Made by a program: the position numbers and the translations under genes. Positions 8,009 to 15,094 of a stretch of DNA of 46,924 nucleotides are shown piece after piece (within the stretch, counting starts at the first letter, position 1; every line of letters begins with the position of its first letter). The stretch is from an uncultured Oscillibacter sp. (GTDB lineage Bacteria; Bacillota; Clostridia; Oscillospirales; Oscillospiraceae). The stretch is from the NCBI GenBank assembly GCA_910577405.1, contig CAJTMG010000023.1:1-46924 (forward strand), in the 5' to 3' direction. Below the pieces are notes generated by a model that ran no database searches, had not been told where the DNA came from, and worked only from the letters and a program-made list of their open reading frames with translations.

Positions 8009-8048
8009 CGAAACGCGGACGGAAGAGAGGAAAACCGTCCGCGTTTCG
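8009..8048. terminator. Perfect 14-bp hairpin between convergent serpin and selD
   Basis: The arms at 8009-8022 and 8035-8048 are perfectly complementary with a 12-base loop. Neither side has a long U tract, but the position between convergent genes fits a bidirectional terminator. Confidence 0.65.
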
Positions 8049-8054
8049 GGTATT

Positions 8055-9086
8055 CTAAAGGAGAAGAATCCGTTTTCCGCCCTGATGCTTCCTCACGGCG
8101 CCGACTTTCTGGGCGCAGGGGACAAGGGGAGCAAGTTCGTTGAAAAGCGCGTCCGCGTCGTCGGGATGAACGGCCATCAGAAGCCCGCCGGAGGTCTGGG
8201 GGTCATAAAGCAAATCCTGCAAAGCAAGGGGAATCTGTCCGGGGTCCACGTCCTGTTCCGCGAACTCCCGATTCCGATACATTCCCTCCGGCAGGATTCC
8301 CATTTCGGCAAACCCAAAGGCTTCCGGCAAAAACTGGAACGCGCCGGTTTCCACAGCCAATGCAACGCCGCTTCCCTGAGCCATTTCCAGCCCGTGGCCG
8401 AGGAAGCCGAAACCTGTCACGTCAGTACAGGCATGGACCCGGTACCGCACCATAAGATCCCGGGCGTTTTTATTCAGGACGGTCATATTATGGTAGGCAA
8501 GGTTCAGACTTCCTTCCGACGCAAGCCCGGCCTTTGCGGCAGTGGTCAGCACCCCCGCGCCAAGGGGTTTGGTCAGCAGGAGAACGTCGCCTGGGAGCGC
8601 GCCGGAGTTTGTCAGGAAGCGGTCCGGATGCACAAACCCGGTAACGGCCAGACCATATTTCGGCTCGCTGTCAAGGATACTGTGCCCGCCGGTAATCAGC
8701 GCGCCGGCCTCATAGACCTTGTCGTAACCGCCCCGGAGAATATCCCGCACGCCCGGCAAATCCTGGGGCACGGCCATGATATTCAGGCAGAGCTTCGGCA
8801 CGCCGCCCATGGCATAAATGTCACTGAGGGCATTAGCGGCGGCAATCTGCCCGAAAAGGTAAGGGTCGTCGGCAATGGGCGGGAAGAAGTCCACAGTCTG
8901 CACAAGAGCCAGGTCGTCAGAGATACGGTAAACAGAAGCGTCGTCGCTCTTGTCGAAGCCCACCAGCAGATTGGGGTCCCGATGTACCTGCAGGCCGTCC
9001 AGCAATTGGGCCAGCACTCCCGCGCCCACCTTTGCCCCGCATCCCGCGCATTTCGCCAGTTTTGTCAATTTCACATCCGATTCCAA
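8055..9086 (-). CDS. selD: Selenide, water dikinase (selenophosphate synthetase)
   Basis: This 343-residue enzyme makes selenophosphate from selenide and ATP. The active-site segment is LAKCAGCGAKVG, with a cysteine (not selenocysteine) at the E. coli Cys17 position and Lys at the Lys20 position. GFDKSDDASVYR, ALSDIYAMGGVPKLCLNI and the glycine-rich ATP-grasp elements follow. A TTG start at 9086 is preferred because GGAGGG lies six bases upstream and the N-terminus then matches family length. In-frame ATGs at 9101 and 9143 lack ribosome sites. It is the last gene of a yqeC-yqeB-selD unit. That context points to supply of selenium to molybdenum hydroxylases; selenocysteine or selenouridine genes are not seen here. 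Confidence 0.93.
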   Translation of the reverse strand: MESDVKLTKLAKCAGCGAKVGAGVLAQLLDGLQVHRDPNLLVGFDKSDDASVYRISDDLALVQTVDFFPPIADDPYLFGQIAAANALSDIYAMGGVPKLCLNIMAVPQDLPGVRDILRGGYDKVYEAGALITGGHSILDSEPKYGLAVTGFVHPDRFLTNSGALPGDVLLLTKPLGAGVLTTAAKAGLASEGSLNLAYHNMTVLNKNARDLMVRYRVHACTDVTGFGFLGHGLEMAQGSGVALAVETGAFQFLPEAFGFAEMGILPEGMYRNREFAEQDVDPGQIPLALQDLLYDPQTSGGLLMAVHPDDADALFNELAPLVPCAQKVGAVRKHQGGKRILLL

Positions 9087-9158
9087 AACAAAGCCCTCCA
9101 TTCTGCCAAAAATTCTGATTTCTACCCCAAAGGCTTCCGGCATAAAAACAGCTTACAT

Positions 9159-9953
9159 CTATTCGCTCTTATCTGAAACAAAGTGGAGGATTGCTTCCAG
9201 GACGCCGCCCGCCACCGCAAGAGCTTTGTCGCTGGCAGAGAAGCAGTGCCGGAGTTCGCAGCGGGGGTCGATATCGCCGGATTTCAGGCCCTTGTGAACC
9301 GGCGTACCGTCAGGCAGGATGCCGCGAAGCACGCCGTCAAGGGTACAGATCATAGGAACGCCGTCCACGACTGCCGCTGTGTCACCCATATGGACCCGCG
9401 CGCCAATCTCCAGCAATGGATGAAAGATGCCGTCGGCAGGGGCGCGGAGGACCCGTTCTCCCGCAAAGCCGCCGATCAGCCCGGGGATTCCGGTATTCGG
9501 CAGCGCGGAGCCCTGGTAAAGCGTCCGGCCCAGGTAATGTCCCCGCATGGTTTCGACAACAGCATGACAGTCCACGCCCGCGGTAAAGCCCGGCCCCACG
9601 CCTACCACCACCGGCGCGTCCGTGATTCTGGTGCCCAGGTTCCGTTTCGCAAGGATGGCGTCCACCAGCGTGTCAGGTTTCAGTTGGGGGATGCAGAGGC
9701 CGTCCGGGTCAATCAGCACGGGGATCACGCCGGATTCCAGCAGCGTTTTCACGTCGCTTACGGACTCCGCCCGCCGTCCCGCAACGTCCTCCACCACGGC
9801 CTCCCCGCAGGTCACGGCAGACGAAAAGGCAACGGTCCTGCGAATCGTGGTGGGCTGTTCAGTTTCCGTCATGGCCACCTGAAAGCCGGACCGGAACAAT
9901 CTCAGCGCGATACCGGAAGCAAGGTCCCCGGCGCCGCGGAGCACTACCAGCAT
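9159..9953 (-). CDS. yqeB: Selenium-dependent molybdenum hydroxylase maturation protein, YqeB family
   Basis: A 264-residue protein of the EF2563/YqeB family. It has an N-terminal nucleotide-binding motif (VVLRGAGDLASGIALRLFRSG) and the conserved core KRNLGTRI, GVGPGFTAGVDCHAVVET and GVLRGILPDGTPVHKG. The family travels with selD and selenium-dependent molybdenum hydroxylases (xanthine dehydrogenase-like enzymes with a labile selenium cofactor) and is thought to act in inserting that cofactor; the chemistry is not settled. Start 9953 has AAGGAG upstream and overlaps the end of yqeC by 10 bp, indicating translational coupling. No molybdenum hydroxylase gene is in this window. Confidence 0.87.
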   Translation of the reverse strand: MLVVLRGAGDLASGIALRLFRSGFQVAMTETEQPTTIRRTVAFSSAVTCGEAVVEDVAGRRAESVSDVKTLLESGVIPVLIDPDGLCIPQLKPDTLVDAILAKRNLGTRITDAPVVVGVGPGFTAGVDCHAVVETMRGHYLGRTLYQGSALPNTGIPGLIGGFAGERVLRAPADGIFHPLLEIGARVHMGDTAAVVDGVPMICTLDGVLRGILPDGTPVHKGLKSGDIDPRCELRHCFSASDKALAVAGGVLEAILHFVSDKSE

Positions 9954-10618
9954 TTGACAAACACTCCTTTCCAAAGAGACCCGGCGAGTATTGGGCAGGG
10001 AAGACGTTCAGCAAGGACCCCCGCGGCCCGGAAATGGGAAGGTTCCTCCGCCTGGTTCAGGAAAATTCTGTCCGGCACGCCCTCCGCAAGCCTGACCCGG
10101 GCTTCTGATTCCGGAGAAGCAAGGTCACAGACGTTCACGCCCGCAAGTTCCGCGTAGCGTTCCGGACGGTGGGCGGCGTTAAAGACAGGCAGTCCGAAAC
10201 CCGACGCGCCCGCCACAAAAATGGTCTGACTGCTTTCCAGCGGGATAACAGGCTCATGAAGCGCGTGGGCTTTCAGGGGCCTGCCAGCGGAACCGTCGGC
10301 CTCCACCAGCACGAACTCCGCCAGCTCCGCCAGCCTATGAACGGGAATGGCAGGCGCGGACAGCTTCCCGGATTCCCCCAGCGGCTCCCCCACGCAGATG
10401 GCACGATGCTGCTTTAACGCGGCGGCTATCCGTACTTCATCCGCGCCGGTGAGGTTGGGCAGATCGGGGAAGGGATAGATTTTCGTTGTCGTACACAGCA
10501 GGACAGAATGGCCGTTCAGCAAATCCGCCAGGGTCCGCAGAAGGGTCGTTTTCCCGCCGCCGCCAATGAACGCAGTCACGCCGGGCCGCAGCTCCAGCAG
10601 ATCAGGCAGAGCGGTCAA
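9944..10618 (-). CDS. yqeC: Selenium cofactor biosynthesis protein YqeC
   Basis: A 224-residue P-loop protein. The Walker A motif is FIGGGGKTTLLRTLA (near residues 18-32). FVLVEADGSAGRPLKAH is the family's central motif. The gene starts at TTG (10618), with a GGGGGG run seven bases upstream; the nearby ATG is in another frame and stops at once. It is the first gene of the yqeC-yqeB-selD operon and has its own sigma-A promoter 26 bp upstream. It is predicted to take part in making or loading the labile selenium cofactor of molybdenum hydroxylases (family knowledge); the biochemical step is unknown. Confidence 0.87.
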   Translation of the reverse strand: MTALPDLLELRPGVTAFIGGGGKTTLLRTLADLLNGHSVLLCTTTKIYPFPDLPNLTGADEVRIAAALKQHRAICVGEPLGESGKLSAPAIPVHRLAELAEFVLVEADGSAGRPLKAHALHEPVIPLESSQTIFVAGASGFGLPVFNAAHRPERYAELAGVNVCDLASPESEARVRLAEGVPDRIFLNQAEEPSHFRAAGVLAERLPCPILAGSLWKGVFVKCW

Positions 10619-10643
10619 TTTTCATCCCCCCATCGTTATTCTT

Positions 10644-10672
10644 AGGATAGCATATCGCCCCGGAACCGTCAA
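10644..10672 (-). promoter_or_regulatory. Sigma-A promoter of yqeC-yqeB-selD
   Basis: TTGACG (10667-10672, minus strand), a 17-bp spacer and TATCCT (10644-10649). It sits in the 60-bp gap after the upstream membrane-protein gene, so the selenium genes form a separate transcription unit. Confidence 0.7.
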
Positions 10673-10678
10673 GGGCAG

Positions 10679-11686
10679 TCAATCCTTTCCGCCGAGCCGC
10701 CGCAGATTCTTGATGGCCTCCGAAAACTCCCTGGCAGCGGCGGAGGGATTGGCCCGCAGAATCCGCAGGGCGCGATGGTAAGGGGCCGCAGAGGGATTCC
10801 GGAGATTCTCCTGCCGTCTGCGGACCTTCTGAATCAGGGCGTCCAGCTCTTCTTTACGAGCGGCGCGATCCTGTTCGCCGGCAGGAAGACCGTCCAGATG
10901 CTCCCGGCAGGTTTCCAGGGCGCCGGCGAAGGTTTCCAGGGCGTCCAGCTTTGCCCCGTTCAGCCGCTCAAGATTCGACTCCACCCGTTCCCGGATTTTG
11001 CGCCGCCGCTGGTCCAGCTCTTCCTCCATACGGACACGGAGAAACAGGGCTTCCAGCTCGGTCTTCTCCCGGAAGCGGCGCAGGTCGTCCCCGGCAAAAG
11101 CGGCGGTAATTTCAATCTTACGGGCAATATGACGCAGTTCCTCGTTTTCCTCCGTAATTCTGGCCAGCATATCCCGCAAATCCAGCGCGGCCTGTACGGA
11201 ACGCACCACATCGATGGTAAAGACAACGGTCAGCGCGTGGGCGAGAGGGTCCACCAGCAGAGCGGGGATTTTTATCAGCAGACGGGCGACCGGGGGATGA
11301 ATCACGCGGACCATCAGGATAGAGAAGAAGCCCCAGGCGATGGAGCTTGAAAGACAGATGTGTCCGTTCAGGTTGAATCGCTGGTTGGAGTAATCCCAGT
11401 AGCGCACGCGGAAGATCCGTTCCATCACAGCCCCGGTGACATATTCCAGAATGGTGGCGGCAATCATTCCGAAGAGCCAGACCAGCCGCAAGTCAGAAGC
11501 CACGGGGATCGTCGCCAGCAGGATTATGACAGCCCCGGAACCATAGATCGGCAGAAGCGGGCCCTGCAAAAATCCCCGGTTCACCCAATGCCGCTGACGG
11601 ACGGAGACATAGCAGGATTCCCAGACCCATCCGCAGAGGCAATAGAAGAAGAACAGCAGGACCCATTGACCGGTGGTGTAAACCAT
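10679..11686 (-). CDS. Membrane protein of the putative ABC-transporter permease (CmpB-like) family with a cytoplasmic coiled coil
   Basis: A 335-residue protein. The N-terminal half has about five transmembrane segments and the family's conserved GWVWESCYVSVRQRHWVNRG and GFLQGPLLPIYGSGAV motifs. The C-terminal half (about 170-335) is highly charged and helical, rich in Arg/Glu/Leu, and looks like a coiled coil. The family is annotated as an ABC permease, but no ATPase neighbour is present and a transport role is unproven. The start ATG overlaps the hemW stop as TAATG with AAGGAGG upstream, so its translation is coupled to hemW. Confidence 0.75.
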   Translation of the reverse strand: MVYTTGQWVLLFFFYCLCGWVWESCYVSVRQRHWVNRGFLQGPLLPIYGSGAVIILLATIPVASDLRLVWLFGMIAATILEYVTGAVMERIFRVRYWDYSNQRFNLNGHICLSSSIAWGFFSILMVRVIHPPVARLLIKIPALLVDPLAHALTVVFTIDVVRSVQAALDLRDMLARITEENEELRHIARKIEITAAFAGDDLRRFREKTELEALFLRVRMEEELDQRRRKIRERVESNLERLNGAKLDALETFAGALETCREHLDGLPAGEQDRAARKEELDALIQKVRRRQENLRNPSAAPYHRALRILRANPSAAAREFSEAIKNLRRLGGKD

Positions 11687-12810
11687 TATAAAGAACCTCC
11701 TTGACTGTCCAGAATCTGAAGCAGCCCGCCGATAATCTGATTGGAGACCAGAAAGCCCTCCGGCGTCAGGACCCATCTGCCATGAGAACTGCGGGCGTAA
11801 CCGGCCTCTGCACAGCGTTCAAGGAAGGGCAGAAAGGGCGCGGGTCCCCCGTCAAGATCCTCCGCCGCGATGCCGTGAACAGTCCGGAGGCCCAGCATTA
11901 CCCGTTCTCTCTGACGCTCCGGTCTGGAAGGGCAGGAGTCCTCGGAGCGGACGAACTTCCCGGAAAGCCAGCTATCCAGATTCCGGTCCCATGCCCAGCG
12001 CCGGCCCTGGAAATCGGAATGCGCGCCGGGGCCATAGCCGATATATTCGCCCAGGGTCCAATACTTCCAATTGTGCCGGGAGAATTTTCCCGGTCGCGCA
12101 AAATTGGAAATCTCGTACTGTCCATAGCCGTATGCCTCCAAAAAACGCACGGTCTCAAGGTACATATCGGCCTGCAAATCGTCTCCGGGGAGGGTATGGC
12201 GGCGGCTGTAAAGGGGGGTGTTGGGTTCCGCCTTGAGGCCATAGCAGGAGAGGTGTTCCGGCTCAAGCTGCACGGCGGCCTCCAGATTTTTCCGCCAGCG
12301 TTCCAGCGATTGTCCCGGCAGGCCATAGATCAAATCCAGGGACAGATTTTCAAACCCGGATTTTCTGGCAGTTTCGACGGCTCTTCTGGTCTGTTCCATT
12401 GTATGAATCCTCCCCAATCCGGCCAGCTCCCGGTCATCGGCGGACTGCATCCCGAGGGAAATCCGGTTGAAGCCGCCGGACCGCAATAATTGGAGCGCTT
12501 CCAAGCTGACGGCGGAATCCGGGTTCGCTTCCAGGGTGATCTCGGCATCGGGAGAAACGCGGAAGACCTGAAAGACGCGGTTCAGGATGTCCGTCAGTCT
12601 CTGGGCGCCGAAATAGCTGGGAGTGCCGCCGCCAAAATAGATCGTATCCACGGTATACCCGTCCGCAGGCTCCAGGAACGTTCGGAGGGAAGCGGCGTAG
12701 GCGTCCATCCTGCTCTCGCTGTCGGGCAGGGAGTAGAAATCGCAGTAAACGCACTTTTGCCGGCAAAATGGAATGTGGAAATAAAGCCCTAATGGTTTAC
12801 GGGAAGCCAT
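11686..12810 (-). CDS. hemW: Radical SAM heme chaperone HemW (coproporphyrinogen-oxidase-like)
   Basis: A 374-residue radical SAM protein. Near the N-terminus FHIPFCRQKCVYCDF holds Cys16, Cys20 and Cys23 for the 4Fe-4S cluster. The Cys-Asp-Phe ending of the motif is the HemW form rather than the HemN form (CxxxCxxCxC). FGGGTPS is the SAM-binding glycine motif, and a HemN C-terminal domain follows. HemW-type proteins bind heme and are proposed to deliver it, and usually lack oxidase activity. Start 12810 has AAAGGAG eight bases upstream; the reading frame extends further upstream but without similarity. A promoter of its own lies at 12841-12869. Confidence 0.93.
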   Translation of the reverse strand: MASRKPLGLYFHIPFCRQKCVYCDFYSLPDSESRMDAYAASLRTFLEPADGYTVDTIYFGGGTPSYFGAQRLTDILNRVFQVFRVSPDAEITLEANPDSAVSLEALQLLRSGGFNRISLGMQSADDRELAGLGRIHTMEQTRRAVETARKSGFENLSLDLIYGLPGQSLERWRKNLEAAVQLEPEHLSCYGLKAEPNTPLYSRRHTLPGDDLQADMYLETVRFLEAYGYGQYEISNFARPGKFSRHNWKYWTLGEYIGYGPGAHSDFQGRRWAWDRNLDSWLSGKFVRSEDSCPSRPERQRERVMLGLRTVHGIAAEDLDGGPAPFLPFLERCAEAGYARSSHGRWVLTPEGFLVSNQIIGGLLQILDSQGGSL

Positions 12811-12840
12811 AAACAGACTCCTTTCGGAAAATTTATGAAC

Positions 12841-12869
12841 AATATACCTCTTTTTGCCAGACAGTGCAA
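12841..12869 (-). promoter_or_regulatory. Sigma-A promoter of hemW
   Basis: TTGCAC (12864-12869, minus strand), a 17-bp spacer and TATATT (12841-12846). The 5' leader would be about 25 nt. The divergent spoVAC start lies 71 bp on the other side. Confidence 0.7.
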
Positions 12870-12939
12870 GGGTGTAAAGCAGGCGCGGGCAGACACAATA
12901 AGGATACGGGGCCAAAAAACGAAGAAAAGAGGACAAACA

Positions 12940-13374
12940 ATGAAAATGACGCCTAAGGAATATCAGAAGTATGTCAAAGCGAAGTCGGCAAAATCGCCCA
13001 TCTGGAAGAACACGGCGTTTGCATTTGTAATCGGCGGAATCATCTGCATGATCGGCCAGCTGATTCAAAACGGCTGGAGCGGCCTGGGGCTTGGCAAGGA
13101 GGACGCGGGGACGGCCACAAGCTGCACGCTGGTCTTTCTCTCCGCGCTGCTGACGGGTCTGAACGTGTACCACAGAATTGCGCGGTACGGAGGCGCGGGG
13201 ACTCTGGTGCCCATCACAGGCTTTGCCAACGCGGTGGTTTCTCCGGCCATCGATTTCAGGAGCGAGGGCTTTGTGACAGGCATGGCTGCGAAAATGTTTC
13301 AGGTAGCAGGCCCGGTGATTGTGTTCGGCACCTGCGCCAGCGTGATTTACGGCGCGGTCCTGATGCTGCTGTAA
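12940..13374 (+). CDS. spoVAC: Stage V sporulation protein AC
   Basis: A 144-residue SpoVAC: KMTPKEYQKYVKAKSAKSP is the conserved N-terminal segment, and several hydrophobic helices follow (around 25-45, 60-80, 90-110 and 120-144). SpoVA proteins form the spore inner-membrane channel for dipicolinic acid uptake and release. The start is chosen at 12940 with a modest AGAGGA site. SpoVAD and SpoVAEb genes, usual partners downstream, are not here; an unrelated gene converges from the other side. An upstream GTGTA and CACAATA pair could be a forespore (sigma F/G) promoter, but the match is weak. Confidence 0.92.
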   Translation: MKMTPKEYQKYVKAKSAKSPIWKNTAFAFVIGGIICMIGQLIQNGWSGLGLGKEDAGTATSCTLVFLSALLTGLNVYHRIARYGGAGTLVPITGFANAVVSPAIDFRSEGFVTGMAAKMFQVAGPVIVFGTCASVIYGAVLMLL

Positions 13375-13379
13375 GACTC

Positions 13380-13417
13380 AAAAAGCGGGGAGCCGCCGTA
13401 AAAAGCAGTTCCCCGCT
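13380..13417 (-). terminator. Intrinsic terminator of the NADAR-type gene
   Basis: An 8-bp perfect stem (13384-13391 with 13410-13417) is followed on the minus strand by a short T run. It lies between convergent genes and may also stop spoVAC transcription, though there is no U tract on that side. Confidence 0.7.
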
Positions 13418-13431
13418 GTGAAAACGCTTCC

Positions 13432-14070
13432 TCAATCCATCACATGGGTCTGATGGTACCGGATAAAATCATCTCTGGAAAAATCGGGCAGACAGCCGAA
13501 CTCCGTCAGCAGAAGCCTGACCAGCGCGGCGCTCCTGGCCTGGGTATTGAGGCTCTTTCCAGGCGTGAATGCAATATCGGAAAAGCAGTCGAAGCGCAGA
13601 AGGGCCCGGAGGTCCTCCGCAGTCAGGGATTCTTTGACGGCGGCGCAGTAAATCCAATCGTAAAAGACGGTTTTCGGCTCCAGCGGGAAATCCTGTCCCT
13701 GATACCGGAAGGCAGTCAAGGGGCCGGAATTTTTCAGCCGCGGGTCTCTTTTTGCGTCTTTAGGGTCCGCTTCCAGCAAATCCCCAAACGGCCCGGCCTG
13801 CTGAAAAACCTTTGCGCTCTGAAAGACATTTTCAAGCGTATGACCGCAGAGTTTCAGCCGGAACGCGCTCATGTCCACACCAAGAGCCTCTTTGCCTTTG
13901 GTGCTGACCTCCAGCGGCGAGGCGTCGGGCACCGCGGCAAGGACGGCATGATGGAGACTCTGGACAGACCTCTGCTTCTGTGAAACGGCAAATCCCGGGA
14001 ACCATTCAAAGTCGAACATCCTGCTGAACACCTTCCCATCCCGGGCAAAGAAAACAGGTCTCCTGGCCAC
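13432..14070 (-). CDS. NADAR-type protein of the DarT1-associated antitoxin family (solo)
   Basis: A 212-residue protein. It has the family's N-terminal ARRPVFFARDGKVF and FDFEWFPGFAVSQKQRSVQ segments. The NADAR-like core includes VFQSAKVFQQAGPFGDLL and KTVFYDWIYCAA, then FTPGKSLNTQARSAALV. Relatives act as antitoxins that remove ADP-ribose from guanine in DNA modified by DarT1; others are solo genes of unknown role. No DarT1-like toxin is next to it. A GTG start (14070) is chosen for its GGGAGG seven bases upstream. It has its own promoter and terminator and so is a monocistronic unit. Confidence 0.68.
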   Translation of the reverse strand: MARRPVFFARDGKVFSRMFDFEWFPGFAVSQKQRSVQSLHHAVLAAVPDASPLEVSTKGKEALGVDMSAFRLKLCGHTLENVFQSAKVFQQAGPFGDLLEADPKDAKRDPRLKNSGPLTAFRYQGQDFPLEPKTVFYDWIYCAAVKESLTAEDLRALLRFDCFSDIAFTPGKSLNTQARSAALVRLLLTEFGCLPDFSRDDFIRYHQTHVMD

Positions 14071-14104
14071 GAAAATTCCTCCCATCTGACAAAATATCTG
14101 GAAT

Positions 14105-14133
14105 ATTATACCCTGTACCTGCATAAAAAACAA
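14105..14133 (-). promoter_or_regulatory. Sigma-A promoter of the NADAR-type gene
   Basis: TTGTTT (14128-14133, minus strand), a 17-bp spacer and a perfect TATAAT (14105-14110). The leader is about 30 nt. Confidence 0.75.
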
Positions 14134-14175
14134 GACGCGCTTTTGAAAAAAGACTGGTTTTGTCAAAAAATACCC

Positions 14176-14204
14176 TTGAATTTTTTTTGCGGTTGTGGTA
14201 TAGT
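14176..14204 (+). promoter_or_regulatory. Sigma-A promoter of the phospholipase-C-like gene
   Basis: TTGAAT (14176-14181), a 17-bp spacer containing a T run, and TATAGT (14199-14204). It drives the gene starting at 14237 and diverges from the NADAR promoter. Confidence 0.75.
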
Positions 14205-14236
14205 AGTTGCACACCAGAAGTTAGGGGGAGCTAACC

Positions 14237-14785
14237 TTGCAGAAACGCAGTCACACATTGTTGGCGCAGAAACTGATGAAGCTGGACCAGGGCTTCGGAA
14301 TGAAACGGTATGAACTGGCATTTTTATTCGGTTCCTTTCAGCCTGATGTAAACCCGTTCAGCTACCTCAAGGGGTCCCTGCATTACAATAAGCTGAAGGG
14401 GCATAATTACGCCAACTCCCGCCGGTATATCAACTCCGAAATCGCGCGTTTGCAGAAACGGGAGCGTTGGACGGTCTGGCAGTATTACACGTTAGGGAAG
14501 CTGACACATTACCTGGCGGACGCATACACGTATCCCCACAATGAGAACTATCCGGACAGTATGTTAAGCCATCACTGCTACGAAACGGACCTGCGGCAAT
14601 TCCTCCGGGGATATCTGGCGAACAAATACATAGTCAGGCCCCAGGCGCGGAAAAACCTGACGGAGGCCCTGGACGAGCTGCACGCACAATACATGGCCAC
14701 CCGTGCCAGTATGTACCGCGACGCAAGCTATATCCTGAAAGCTACCAGCCTTCTGATGGCGGGTTGTCTGCCTGACGCGGCATAA
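14237..14785 (+). CDS. Zinc-dependent phospholipase C-like protein
   Basis: A 182-residue protein of the zinc-dependent phospholipase C/S1-P1 nuclease-like fold. The histidine-rich segments typical of the metal site are visible: KRSHTLLAQ near the start, GKLTHYLADAYTYPHNENY around 97-115, and SHHCYETDLRQF. FGSFQPDVNPF is a family element. No signal peptide is seen, and the protein is shorter than secreted alpha-toxin-type enzymes, so a cytoplasmic housekeeping role is more likely than toxin activity. A TTG start with GGGGGAG six bases upstream is used. Confidence 0.75.
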   Translation: MQKRSHTLLAQKLMKLDQGFGMKRYELAFLFGSFQPDVNPFSYLKGSLHYNKLKGHNYANSRRYINSEIARLQKRERWTVWQYYTLGKLTHYLADAYTYPHNENYPDSMLSHHCYETDLRQFLRGYLANKYIVRPQARKNLTEALDELHAQYMATRASMYRDASYILKATSLLMAGCLPDAA

Positions 14786-14854
14786 TGTACAAAGGGGGCA
14801 CTGTTTAGGCTGGCCCATTTGTAGGAACTCACAGTATCCATTTTTACAAAGCCG

Positions 14855-14863
14855 TGGTATACT
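14855..14863 (+). promoter_or_regulatory. Extended -10 promoter of the aromatic operon
   Basis: TGGTATACT: TATACT at 14858-14863 with TG one base upstream. No good -35 at 16-18 bp was found, which is tolerated by extended -10 promoters. Transcription would begin near 14870, 29 nt before the leader-peptide start codon. Confidence 0.6.
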
Positions 14864-14898
14864 TTGGCTATCTAAAGCAATAAAGGAGCGTATCTCCC

Positions 14899-15009
14899 AT
14901 GAAGAAACGCATTCTGACAGCAGAATACCGGTACTTTACTTTTAGCTTTACCTATTTTGGTAAGGCTTTTGCTGGTTTGGCTGAAAGAAGTACGTTTCCG
15001 ACGGTATAA
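14899..15009 (+). CDS. Phe/Tyr-rich leader peptide of the aromatic operon
   Basis: A 36-codon reading frame with its own ribosome site (AAAGGAG at 14882-14888). The peptide begins MKKRILTAEYRYFTFSF. It contains six Phe and three Tyr codons, of which seven aromatic codons fall in the 11 codons from residue 10 to 20. All six Phe codons are TTT, whereas aroF just downstream mostly uses TTC. There is no Trp codon. It ends at TAA 27 nt before an intrinsic terminator that precedes the aromatic amino acid biosynthesis operon. This is what a ribosome-stalling leader such as PheL looks like. No homology beyond composition is claimed. Confidence 0.8.
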   Translation: MKKRILTAEYRYFTFSFTYFGKAFAGLAERSTFPTV

Positions 15010-15065
15010 GAAGACGCAGAACCGTTCCGAACGGACCCGTGGCCAGCCGGCTGCGGGTTTTTTTT
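14918..15065 (+). promoter_or_regulatory. Candidate ribosome-mediated attenuator (Phe/Tyr) of the aro operon
   Basis: Pairings found by eye: segment 1 (14918-14925) with segment 2 (14967-14974), 8 bp with one G-U, enclosing an inner hairpin 14944-14952 with 14959-14967 (they share base 14967). Segment 2 (14971-14977) can instead pair with segment 3 (15041-15047), 7 bp with two G-U. Segment 3 is also the left arm of the terminator (15036-15044 with 15049-15057). A small hairpin, 15022-15034, lies between. Segment 1 ends at the codon before the first Tyr codon, so a ribosome stalled on the Phe/Tyr cluster would cover it, free segment 2 and break the terminator. Energies were not calculated. Confidence 0.65.
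15036..15065 (+). terminator. Intrinsic terminator within the aro leader
   Basis: A 9-bp stem (15036-15044 with 15049-15057, two G-U pairs), a 4-base loop and eight consecutive T residues (15058-15065). It lies upstream of aroF rather than after a full-length gene, as expected of an attenuator. Confidence 0.88.
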
Positions 15066-15094
15066 AAGGCAAAATGAAAAGGAGGATTCCCGAA

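Noticed and set aside
8055..9143. A selenocysteine codon in selD.
   Set aside because: The active-site position is an ordinary cysteine codon, and no in-frame TGA lies within the gene.
12811..13173. The N-terminal extension of the hemW frame.
   Set aside because: It runs antisense through spoVAC; the ATG at 12810 has the ribosome site and the family N-terminus.
14786..15094. A T-box or SAM-type riboswitch upstream of aroF.
   Set aside because: The conserved T-box sequence (GGGTGGNACCGCG-like) is absent, the leader is short, and a Phe/Tyr-rich reading frame explains the terminator better.
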